Made by a program: the position numbers and the translations under genes. A DNA stretch of 7,786 bases, taken from NCBI GenBank assembly GCA_003487955.1, contig DNNJ01000386.1, positions 35,797 through 43,582 on the forward strand. Reading direction: 5' to 3'. Origin of the DNA: Clostridiales bacterium (lineage in GTDB: Bacteria; Bacillota; Clostridia; Tissierellales; Sedimentibacteraceae). Shown one piece after another: positions 1 through 5,096 of the stretch (position 1 is the first letter of the stretch; each line of letters opens with the position of its first letter). The notes below the pieces were generated by a model. That model made no database searches. It was not told where the DNA came from and worked only from the letters and a program-made list of their open reading frames with translations.

Positions 1-65
1 TTAGAGTATACGGCGGTCCTCTGTACCGGTAACAAGAACGCTTAGACGAAGGGAGGTATACAATA
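1..65 (+). promoter_or_regulatory. Probable ribosomal protein L19 leader (5' part may lie outside the window)
   Basis: This untranslated stretch before rplS is much richer in G+C than the surrounding DNA and can fold. CGGT (14-17) pairs with ACCG (25-28), leaving the loop CCTCTGT (18-24). That loop is complementary to the rplS Shine-Dalgarno: CCTCT (18-22) can pair with GGAGG (52-56), with one G-U pair. The self-complementary hexamer GTATAC occurs at 6-11 and again at 56-61, so the ends can also close on each other over the ribosome binding site. Bacillota are known to carry an L19 leader by which L19 limits its own synthesis. The position and the anti-Shine-Dalgarno loop fit this, but I could not compare it with the family model. 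The fold is read by eye. Confidence 0.55.
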
Positions 66-410
66 ATGGACTTAATAAAATCTATAGAAAATGAACAAAT
101 TAAAAGTGTAACACCTTTTAATGTTGGAGATACTATAAAGGTACATGTAAAAATCAAAGAAGGAAACAGAGAAAGAATTCAGGTATTCGAAGGTATCGTA
201 ATTAAAAGACAAGGTGAGAGCAACAGAGCAACTTTTACGGTAAGAAAGATTTCCTACGGAGTTGGAGTTGAAAGAACATTCCCTGTTCATTCACCAAAGA
301 TTGAAAAAATTGAAGTAGTAAGAAGAGGAAAAGTAAGACGTGCTCGTTTGTTCTACTTGAGAGAAAGAACAGGTAAAGCAACTAAAGTTAAAGAACTTAG
401 AAAGTATTAA
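66..410 (+). CDS. rplS: 50S ribosomal protein L19
   Basis: L19 is a large-subunit protein at the 30S-50S interface. The 114-residue product has the normal length and typical family blocks: the N-terminal [13 protein letters not shown] stretch (18-30), [14 protein letters not shown] (about 37-50), the basic [21 protein letters not shown] segment region (about 57-77), and the closing [15 protein letters not shown] region. The start is fixed by GGGAGG at 51-56, nine bases before ATG. In Bacillota rplS usually closes the rpsP-rimM-trmD-rplS group; trmD would lie upstream, outside the window. The gene is followed at once by a terminator, so its expression is largely separated from rbgA. Expression is probably also controlled through the structured leader. 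Confidence 0.98.
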   Translation: MDLIKSIENEQIKSVTPFNVGDTIKVHVKIKEGNRERIQVFEGIVIKRQGESNRATFTVRKISYGVGVERTFPVHSPKIEKIEVVRRGKVRRARLFYLRERTGKATKVKELRKY

Positions 411-414
411 TTTG

Positions 415-443
415 ATTGAGGACGTAAGTCCTCAATTGTTTTG
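415..443 (+). terminator. Rho-independent terminator after rplS
   Basis: ATTGAGGAC (415-423) and GTCCTCAAT (428-436) form a perfect 9-bp stem closed by a GTAA loop of the GNRA type. It is followed by TGTTTTG. The stem begins four bases after the rplS stop codon. It should end most rplS transcripts, leaving rbgA to read-through or to its own promoter. Confidence 0.87.
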
Positions 444-469
444 TATGACCTAACTTTTGATGCAATACT
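441..469 (+). promoter_or_regulatory. Weak candidate promoter for rbgA-rnhB
   Basis: TTGTAT (441-446) and AATACT (464-469) are 17 bases apart, and the -10 is preceded by TG (461-462), giving an extended -10. Matches to consensus are only 3 of 6 and 4 of 6. The reason to consider it is its placement: just after the rplS terminator and about 20 bases before rbgA, where a promoter would be needed if termination is efficient. The T-run of the terminator overlaps the proposed -35. Confidence 0.28.
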
Positions 470-487
470 CTGTGTAGAGAGGTATAT

Positions 488-1333
488 ATGAATATAAACT
501 GGTATCCGGGACATATGAAAAAAACAAAGGAACTATTACAGGAAAATATTAAATTAGTGAATTTAATTATTGAAGTAGTAGATGCAAGAATTCCAAACAG
601 CAGCAAAAATCCGGACTTTGACAAATTGTTCAGAGATAAAAAAAGACTGATAGTATTAAACAAATACGATTTATCAGACCCCAATATGAATAAACTATGG
701 GAAGAGCACTATAAAAGTAAGGGCTGGTCAGTTGTGCTTTATAATTCCACAAATAATAAGGAGCTTGGCAAACTAAACAATGCAATTGCAGAAGCTACAA
801 AGGAAATTGTTGAAAGATACAAAAAAAGAGGCTTCTTGAATAAAACAATAAAGGCAATGATTGTTGGAATACCAAATGTAGGCAAATCAACACTTATAAA
901 TTCCTTAGCAAAAAAGAAAAGCACAAAAACCGGAAACATGCCTGGTGTTACAAAGGGTAAGCAATGGATACATTTGGCAGGAAATATAGACTTGCTGGAT
1001 ACTCCGGGCATATTGTGGCCTAAATTTGATGATGAAGAATGTGCTTTAAACCTCGCATTTACCGGTGCAATTAAAGATGATGTGTTGGTAATGGAGGAAA
1101 TAGCACTGAAATTTGTAGAAAGAATGCAGCAAATGGGAAAAGAAAATGTCATCCTTGAAAAATACAATATAGAAGCGGGGGAAAAACCATTAGATATTTT
1201 AGACAATATAGCTTATAAAAAAGGCTTTTTAATTAATAAAACTGAGATAGACTACCTGAGAGTAGCAAACCTTTTATTCAACGACTTTAGGGCCGGCAAA
1301 TTAGGAAACATAACTCTTGAGATGCCCGAATGA
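488..1333 (+). CDS. rbgA: Ribosome biogenesis GTPase RbgA (YlqF)
   Basis: RbgA is a GTPase required for late assembly of the 50S subunit in Bacillota. The 281-residue product matches the usual length (about 280) and has the circularly permuted GTPase order. G4 NKYD (58-61) comes first, then the P-loop GIPNVGKS (127-134), the G2 region PGVTKG (152-157) and G3 DTPG (171-174). The N-terminal INWYPGHMKK segment (3-12) is a family signature. The region after about residue 195 is the helical RNA-binding domain. AGAGAGG ends five bases before the ATG. Its place between rplS and rnhB is the standard Bacillota order and ties it to ribosome production. I see no missing catalytic residue. Confidence 0.96.
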   Translation: MNINWYPGHMKKTKELLQENIKLVNLIIEVVDARIPNSSKNPDFDKLFRDKKRLIVLNKYDLSDPNMNKLWEEHYKSKGWSVVLYNSTNNKELGKLNNAIAEATKEIVERYKKRGFLNKTIKAMIVGIPNVGKSTLINSLAKKKSTKTGNMPGVTKGKQWIHLAGNIDLLDTPGILWPKFDDEECALNLAFTGAIKDDVLVMEEIALKFVERMQQMGKENVILEKYNIEAGEKPLDILDNIAYKKGFLINKTEIDYLRVANLLFNDFRAGKLGNITLEMPE

Positions 1334-1355
1334 GATGATTCATAACAAGTTACGG

Positions 1356-1406
1356 CGTCATTCTGAGGGATTAAGCCCGTACATGTAAATTCTGAGGACG
1401 TAGCTC
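1356..1406. repeat. Two degenerate copies of an intergenic repeat between rbgA and rnhB
   Basis: ATTCTGAGG occurs at 1360-1368 and again at 1389-1397, a 29-base period. Each copy continues into a similar tail: GATTAAGCCC in the first, ACGTAGCTC in the second. Each tail can close a small hairpin, GGG with CCC in copy one and GAG with CTC in copy two. The first copy is preceded by CGTC. From memory, the core resembles a dispersed repeat of the CGTCATTCTGAGG type seen between genes in many Clostridia, usually as a longer hairpin ending in AGAAT. That right arm is absent here, so these look like decayed remnants. The rest of the 111-base gap holds only the rnhB ribosome binding site. Confidence 0.5.
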
Positions 1407-1444
1407 AAAAAATACAATAAATTTATTACATATGGAGTAAAATT

Positions 1445-2089
1445 ATGCTTAAAATCGAGCAACAGCTTTGGGACAAGGGATATAATTACATAGCATGCAT
1501 TGATGAAGTGGGGAGAGGCTGTTTAGCAGGCAGTGTTGTGACCTGCGCAATTATTATGCCCAAAGGTTTATTAATAGATGGCGTTAATGATTCAAAGAAG
1601 CTTACAGCAAAAAAGAGAGAAAAATTGTATGATATTATAATAGATTCTGCATTGGCATACGGAATAGGAGAATTAGATTGTGTTAAGGTTGATGAATACA
1701 ATGTTAAAAATGCAACAAGGCTCGCCATGGTACAAGCTATTGAAAACATAAAAGACAAAGAAGGAAACAAAATTATTCCGGATTATGTTCTTGTTGATGC
1801 CGAGAAATTAGACATTACCATTCCACAGGCCAATATAATTCACGGAGATGCAAATTGCCACGGAATTGCAGCAGCATCCATAATAGCCAAAGTAACCCGT
1901 GACCGCCAAATGGACATATTACATAAATTATATCCTGAGTATAAATTCAATAAAAATAAAGGCTATGGTACAAAAGAACATATTGAAGCCTTACTTGAAT
2001 ACGGACCTATAGAAATACATAGAAAATCATTTATAAAAAAAATCCTTGATAAAAACGAACAACTTACAATTGTTGACGGTTCTTTCTAA
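1445..2089 (+). CDS. rnhB: Ribonuclease HII
   Basis: RNase HII cuts RNA in RNA-DNA hybrids and nicks at single ribonucleotides left in DNA, starting their repair. The 214-residue protein shows the metal-binding acids of the family: D20 and E21 in IDEVGRG, D118 in VLVDAE, and D153 in KVTRDRQ. The GRG substrate loop is at 23-25, NDSKKL at 48-53, and GYGTKEH at 173-179 supplies the conserved tyrosine. One oddity is the stretch before IAAASIIAKV, which reads GDANCHG (134-140) where the family usually has GDAKSxS. All four catalytic acids are kept, so I expect an active enzyme. GGAG at 1434-1437 sits seven bases before ATG. It is probably cotranscribed with rbgA, with no terminator between them. 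Confidence 0.96.
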   Translation: MLKIEQQLWDKGYNYIACIDEVGRGCLAGSVVTCAIIMPKGLLIDGVNDSKKLTAKKREKLYDIIIDSALAYGIGELDCVKVDEYNVKNATRLAMVQAIENIKDKEGNKIIPDYVLVDAEKLDITIPQANIIHGDANCHGIAAASIIAKVTRDRQMDILHKLYPEYKFNKNKGYGTKEHIEALLEYGPIEIHRKSFIKKILDKNEQLTIVDGSF

Positions 2090-2146
2090 ATAAATATAAA
2101 ATTAAAATAAGATTTGTACTTTATAGTAAAAAACATAATAATAGTT

Positions 2147-2184
2147 AGGGCATTATTTGAGGCAACTCAAGTGATGCCTTTTTG
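2147..2184 (+). terminator. Rho-independent terminator ending the rbgA-rnhB unit
   Basis: Bases 2147-2161 pair with 2166-2180 in a 15-bp stem with a few G-U pairs. The inner arm TTGAG/CTCAA is closed by GCAA, a GNRA tetraloop. The run of T at 2179-2183 overlaps the base of the stem and completes an intrinsic terminator. It lies about 57 bases after the rnhB stop and separates the housekeeping block from the membrane-protein cassette. Confidence 0.9.
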
Positions 2185-2200
2185 TAATTCAATAATAAAA

Positions 2201-2215
2201 TATCGTAAAACGATA
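2201..2215. promoter_or_regulatory. Candidate operator palindrome upstream of the cassette promoter
   Basis: TATCGT (2201-2206) and ACGATA (2210-2215) are a perfect inverted repeat with a three-base AAA spacer. It ends eight bases before the -35 box of the promoter at 2224. It has no T-run after it and is too short to be a terminator. The size and symmetry suit a dimeric small helix-turn-helix protein. The obvious candidate is the YozG-like regulator encoded second in the operon, acting on its own promoter. The link is inferred from position. Sitting upstream of the -35, it could serve activation or repression. Confidence 0.55.
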
Positions 2216-2223
2216 AAAAATTA

Positions 2224-2251
2224 TTGACATGCAAAAAATACCTGCTATAAT
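2224..2251 (+). promoter_or_regulatory. Strong sigma-A promoter of the membrane-protein cassette
   Basis: A perfect TTGACA (2224-2229) and a perfect TATAAT (2246-2251) are separated by 16 bases. The -10 is preceded by TGC (2243-2245), an extended -10 motif. Transcription would begin near 2258, giving a leader of about 25 bases with the GGAGG site at 2274-2278. This is the best promoter in the window, so the cassette can be strongly expressed unless it is repressed, perhaps through the palindrome just upstream. Confidence 0.88.
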
Positions 2252-2283
2252 TAAAGTACAAAAATAAATCTATGGAGGATTTT

Positions 2284-2736
2284 ATGTATCAAAAGAGCAT
2301 TGTTCATTATATGACTAAAATTTGTATTGATATTTTGTTTATAGTAGGAATTCTTTGCTGTATTTTGGTTCCTTTTTCATCATCCTGGCTATTTCGTTAT
2401 TTTGGCATAGTAGAAGCACAGGCTTTATTTATTAAAATAATCTTATTGGCTTCAGGCATGACCTGTGTTTATATTTTGTGGCAGCTTAAAGTCATATTTA
2501 AAACTTTAATGGACGGCAATCCGTTTATTCATGCCAATGTATCATCATTAAGAAAAATTGCTGTTGCTTGTTTGGTTATTGCATTTATTTATTTTCTAAA
2601 AATGATTGTTATGCCTACAATTTCAACAATTGTCATAATAATTATATTTATTGTTGCATGTTTGTTATGTTTAACACTGAAGGATTTATTTAAGCAATCA
2701 ATTTATTATAAAGATGAAAATGACTTAACGGTGTAG
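2284..2736 (+). CDS. DUF2975-type four-helix membrane protein
   Basis: The function is unknown. The 150-residue product has four predicted membrane segments, at about 12-32, 47-69, 90-108 and 113-132. Between the second and third lies the stretch NPFIHANVSSLRKIA (79-93), which is the hallmark of the DUF2975 family as I know it. The start at 2284 is chosen because GGAGG (2274-2278) lies five bases before it; the in-frame ATG at 2272 overlaps that site and cannot be used. It is the first gene after the strong promoter. DUF2975 proteins are commonly encoded next to a small Cro/C1-type regulator, as here, ten bases downstream. A role as membrane partner or sensor for that regulator is a guess. 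Confidence 0.86.
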   Translation: MYQKSIVHYMTKICIDILFIVGILCCILVPFSSSWLFRYFGIVEAQALFIKIILLASGMTCVYILWQLKVIFKTLMDGNPFIHANVSSLRKIAVACLVIAFIYFLKMIVMPTISTIVIIIIFIVACLLCLTLKDLFKQSIYYKDENDLTV

Positions 2737-2746
2737 GAGGGATAAT

Positions 2747-2971
2747 ATGGCGATAATTATACAGCTTGATGTTATGATGGCTAAAAGAAAAATAGGTCTT
2801 ATGGAATTAGCTGAAAAAATAAATATTACTCCTGCCAATCTTTCAATACTTAAAAACAACAAGGCTAAAGCAATACGGCTTTCAACCTTGGATGAAATAT
2901 GTAAGGCACTTAATTGTCAGCCGGGAGATATTATTGAATATGTGGAGGATGGGGATGGACAACAAAATTAA
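2747..2971 (+). CDS. YozG-like Cro/C1-family (XRE) transcriptional regulator
   Basis: This 74-residue protein is almost entirely one helix-turn-helix domain with no sensing domain. GLMELAEKI (17-25) and ITPANLSILKNN (27-38) form the helix-turn-helix pair, the second being the recognition helix. STLDEICKALNCQPGDIIEY (46-65) is the conserved end of the short HTH_26/YozG-type fold. AGGAGGG (2735-2741) overlaps the stop codon of the preceding gene and sits five bases before the ATG, so the two are probably translated together. Its stop codon lies inside the next gene. It most likely regulates this operon through the palindrome at 2201-2215. With no ligand domain of its own, any signal would have to come from a partner, possibly one of the co-encoded membrane proteins. 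Confidence 0.92.
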   Translation: MAIIIQLDVMMAKRKIGLMELAEKINITPANLSILKNNKAKAIRLSTLDEICKALNCQPGDIIEYVEDGDGQQN

Positions 2972-4469
2972 ATCAAAATTATCTTTTTATGGAATTATTT
3001 CTGCAATAGCCTTTATATATTTGATACTTACTAATAATCCCAGTGTTAGTTTTCCTATATTTTTTGTAATTCAATTTGCAGTTTTGTTTTTTATTGCTAA
3101 AAATAATGAGGATGTAATAAATGTAAAAGGTTTGTTATTAATGATTCCAATATTTATAATATCTTTAAAAAACTTCATTAGTGCTAATGACATGTTTATT
3201 CCCATTAATTTGATAGCAATAACATTTTTATACAGTGTTATGTTTTTGTTGCTTGGTAATGAATTGAATTTATTAAAATTAAATATATCAGGCATATTTA
3301 AAACTATTGTGAACATTTTTGAACCTTTTATTAATTTCATAGTTCCATTTAAGTGGATAACTGAAAGAACAAAAAATACAGAAAAGAATATTCTTGTAAA
3401 AAGAATAATTTTAGGTGTTGCCATATCAATACCTTCGGTAGTATTTCTTGTAATGATGCTGTCACAAGCAGATTTGGTTTTTTACAATAATTTTATTATA
3501 TTTAATGATTGGATTAAAAGGCTCTTTGATTTCATAAATATTTTTAAAATAATAATTGGAGCTTTTGCCGGATTGTATTTGTTTGGTCATTTGTATTCTG
3601 TTTTTATAAAAGAAGATAATGGCATGAAAATGATTATTAATAAAACTAATGATGCAAATAAGATAAAAGGAGATGTAATTGTTTTTAATATATTACTAAT
3701 GTCAATATTGACAGTATATTCGATTTTCATTGTAATACAGTTTAAGTATTTATTTTCCGGAGGAACTCTTCCAAACGGTCTTAATTATTCTGAATATGCA
3801 AGACGAGGTTTTTTTGAATTAGTGTTCTTAAGCGTTTTAAACATTGCTTTAATTTTATTGACTACATACCTGCTAAAGGACAAAATATACGAAGACAAAA
3901 ATAAGTGGGCTTTATTTACTAAGCTTATGCTCGTTTATCTTTGTGTGATAACAGGGATATTGCTCATATCTTCTTATTACAGAATGTCTCTTTACGACAG
4001 TGCATACGGCTTTACAAGATTAAGAGTGCTTGTTTATATATTCTTAATATTTGAAGCGATTGGTTTAATAGTAACTCTAATTTATATTGTAAGACATAAC
4101 TTTAATATATTAATCGTATACGCTGCCATTGGTCTTGCATTCTATTTGACATTAAACCTTGTGAAAACCGATGAGATAATTGCAAAAAGAAATATTGACA
4201 TGTATTTAAGCGGCCGGGCGGAAGAAGTTGATATTGATTACTTGTTCTCTTTGTCACCGGATGCATTGCCGCAGATAATGCGTCTTACTGACAGCAATGT
4301 TCAGTATGTGACAAGAATTAAAACAATTAATCACCTGAAAGAAATGAGCGTGTATTATGCTCAGATGGAAAATAACTGGCAAAGCTACAACCTATCAATA
4401 GAAAGAAACAAGAGTTTATTGGAAGAAAGAAACCCGGCGCATTGGGAGCAAAATAATGGAAAAAATTAA
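2955..4469 (+). CDS. DUF4173/DUF4153-type polytopic membrane protein
   Basis: The function is unknown. The 504-residue protein has roughly ten hydrophobic segments between residues 10 and 402 and a soluble C-terminal tail of about 100 residues. Features I associate with DUF4173/DUF4153 are LNYSEYARRGFFELV (276-290), LYDSAYGFTRLRV (346-358), and the NIDMYLSG...VDIDYLFSLSPDALP block (413-439) just after the last helix. The start at 2955 is chosen because GGAGG (2944-2948) is six bases upstream; the ATG at 2949 is too close to that site, and earlier in-frame ATGs precede or overlap it. It overlaps the regulator gene by 17 bases and the next gene by 14, implying translational coupling. The coding sequence looks even richer in A+T than the housekeeping genes, partly because hydrophobic residues use such codons. 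Confidence 0.85.
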   Translation: MDNKIKSKLSFYGIISAIAFIYLILTNNPSVSFPIFFVIQFAVLFFIAKNNEDVINVKGLLLMIPIFIISLKNFISANDMFIPINLIAITFLYSVMFLLLGNELNLLKLNISGIFKTIVNIFEPFINFIVPFKWITERTKNTEKNILVKRIILGVAISIPSVVFLVMMLSQADLVFYNNFIIFNDWIKRLFDFINIFKIIIGAFAGLYLFGHLYSVFIKEDNGMKMIINKTNDANKIKGDVIVFNILLMSILTVYSIFIVIQFKYLFSGGTLPNGLNYSEYARRGFFELVFLSVLNIALILLTTYLLKDKIYEDKNKWALFTKLMLVYLCVITGILLISSYYRMSLYDSAYGFTRLRVLVYIFLIFEAIGLIVTLIYIVRHNFNILIVYAAIGLAFYLTLNLVKTDEIIAKRNIDMYLSGRAEEVDIDYLFSLSPDALPQIMRLTDSNVQYVTRIKTINHLKEMSVYYAQMENNWQSYNLSIERNKSLLEERNPAHWEQNNGKN

Positions 4470-4701
4470 GCTAAATCTATCAAAAATATTATTATTTTTA
4501 GGAATTGGAATTTCTTTTAGTCCAATAATTTTGTATTGGTTTATACACGGTTATTATGAAAGATACATGTGGATAATCAACGGACATTTCCCGTTTAGCA
4601 GTTTTGGAGGAGGACCATTTCAGATGTTAATGTATGTTTCATTATTCATAACCGGAGTAGTACTGATAATTATTTCATTGATTATTAAAAGGAAGTATTA
4701 G
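4456..4701 (+). CDS. Small two-helix membrane protein, unrecognised
   Basis: I do not recognise this 81-residue protein. It has two hydrophobic segments (about 9-31 and 56-77) joined by an aromatic- and glycine-rich loop (32-55: many Y, W, F residues, and FGGGPF at 50-55), and ends in a basic KRKY tail. Its reality is supported by GGGAG (4444-4448) seven bases before ATG, by the 14-base overlap with the preceding gene, and by the next gene starting 11 bases after it. The basic tail would place both ends in the cytoplasm and the aromatic loop outside. It could be an accessory subunit of the polytopic protein encoded just before it, but that is inferred from gene order only. Confidence 0.75.
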   Translation: MEKIKLNLSKILLFLGIGISFSPIILYWFIHGYYERYMWIINGHFPFSSFGGGPFQMLMYVSLFITGVVLIIISLIIKRKY

Positions 4702-4712
4702 AGAGGAGAGCA

Positions 4713-5015
4713 ATGATTATTTTTCTTAATTTAGGCAGTTTAATATTTGGCTTAATTGCTTGGGTATTACCTGTTATTAATATTTTTAAGTATAAAAAAT
4801 GTGAGAAGTGGTTTGTAACTTCGATTATCAGCATTAGTTTTTGTGCTGTATCTATATTCTTTCAGCTTTACTATCAAAATTATTTAGTAAAAATTGATGA
4901 TTTGCCTGCCTTAATGGATACAATAAACGCTTCTTTTTTTTTGTCAGCAGTTCTTCTTTTTGTAACAATTATATTAAATGCAATTAATTTAACTATATTT
5001 CTACTGAAAGACTGA
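4713..5015 (+). CDS. Small three-helix membrane protein
   Basis: This 100-residue protein has three hydrophobic segments (about 5-25, 34-53 and 73-97). The loop between the second and third reads YLVKIDDLPALMDT (57-70). From memory, this resembles a family of roughly 100-residue Bacillota membrane proteins with a FGLIAWVLP start and a VKIEDWSALMDT-type loop, often near small HTH genes. No function is known to me. AGGAG (4704-4708) lies four bases before the ATG, directly after the stop codon of the preceding gene. It is the last gene of the cassette. No clear T-tailed terminator follows; the next 80 bases hold the promoter and leader of the aminotransferase gene. Confidence 0.8.
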   Translation: MIIFLNLGSLIFGLIAWVLPVINIFKYKKCEKWFVTSIISISFCAVSIFFQLYYQNYLVKIDDLPALMDTINASFFLSAVLLFVTIILNAINLTIFLLKD

Positions 5016-5027
5016 AATATAATAACA

Positions 5028-5056
5028 TTTACTTTTATTTAAAAATATGTTAATAT
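5028..5056 (+). promoter_or_regulatory. Candidate promoter of the aminotransferase gene
   Basis: TTTACT (5028-5033) and TAATAT (5051-5056) are 17 bases apart, and the -10 is preceded by TG (5048-5049), an extended -10. A perfect TATAAT at 5054-5059 overlaps it but would give a 20-base spacer with the same -35. TAACAT (5023-5028) and ATGTTA (5047-5052) form a 6-bp inverted repeat that spans the promoter and might be a regulator site. The promoter supports starting translation at 5097, because the upstream ATG at 5058 would lie within or just after the -10. Confidence 0.55.
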
Positions 5057-5096
5057 AATGTCAATATCAAAAAACTATAGATTATTGGAGGATAAT

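Noticed and set aside
1..45. Open frame at the left edge ending in TAG, possibly the tail of trmD
   Set aside because: The 14 residues do not look like a TrmD C-terminus, and the stretch is better explained as a structured leader with pairing arms.
739..1206. Long open frame on the - strand opposite rbgA
   Set aside because: It is fully antisense to a clear GTPase gene, has no recognisable domain and no convincing ribosome binding site; it mirrors the codons of rbgA.
1380..1387. Eight-base palindrome TACATGTA
   Set aside because: It is too short, lies between the two repeat units, and has no promoter near it; likely chance.
2272..2283. Upstream ATG for the DUF2975 gene
   Set aside because: It overlaps the GGAGG site that serves the ATG at 2284 and has no site of its own.
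2892..2954. Longer N-terminus for the DUF4173 gene
   Set aside because: It would lie inside the regulator gene in another frame without a proper ribosome binding site; GGAGG at 2944-2948 clearly serves the ATG at 2955.
2747..4701. Toxin-antitoxin or phage defence module (small HTH with membrane proteins)
   Set aside because: No toxin, nuclease, ATPase or nucleotide-sensing domain is visible, and the 504-residue protein resembles a general membrane family.
5058..5096. ATG 13 codons upstream of the aminotransferase start
   Set aside because: It overlaps the -10 region and lacks a ribosome binding site, whereas TTGGAGG precedes the ATG at 5097.
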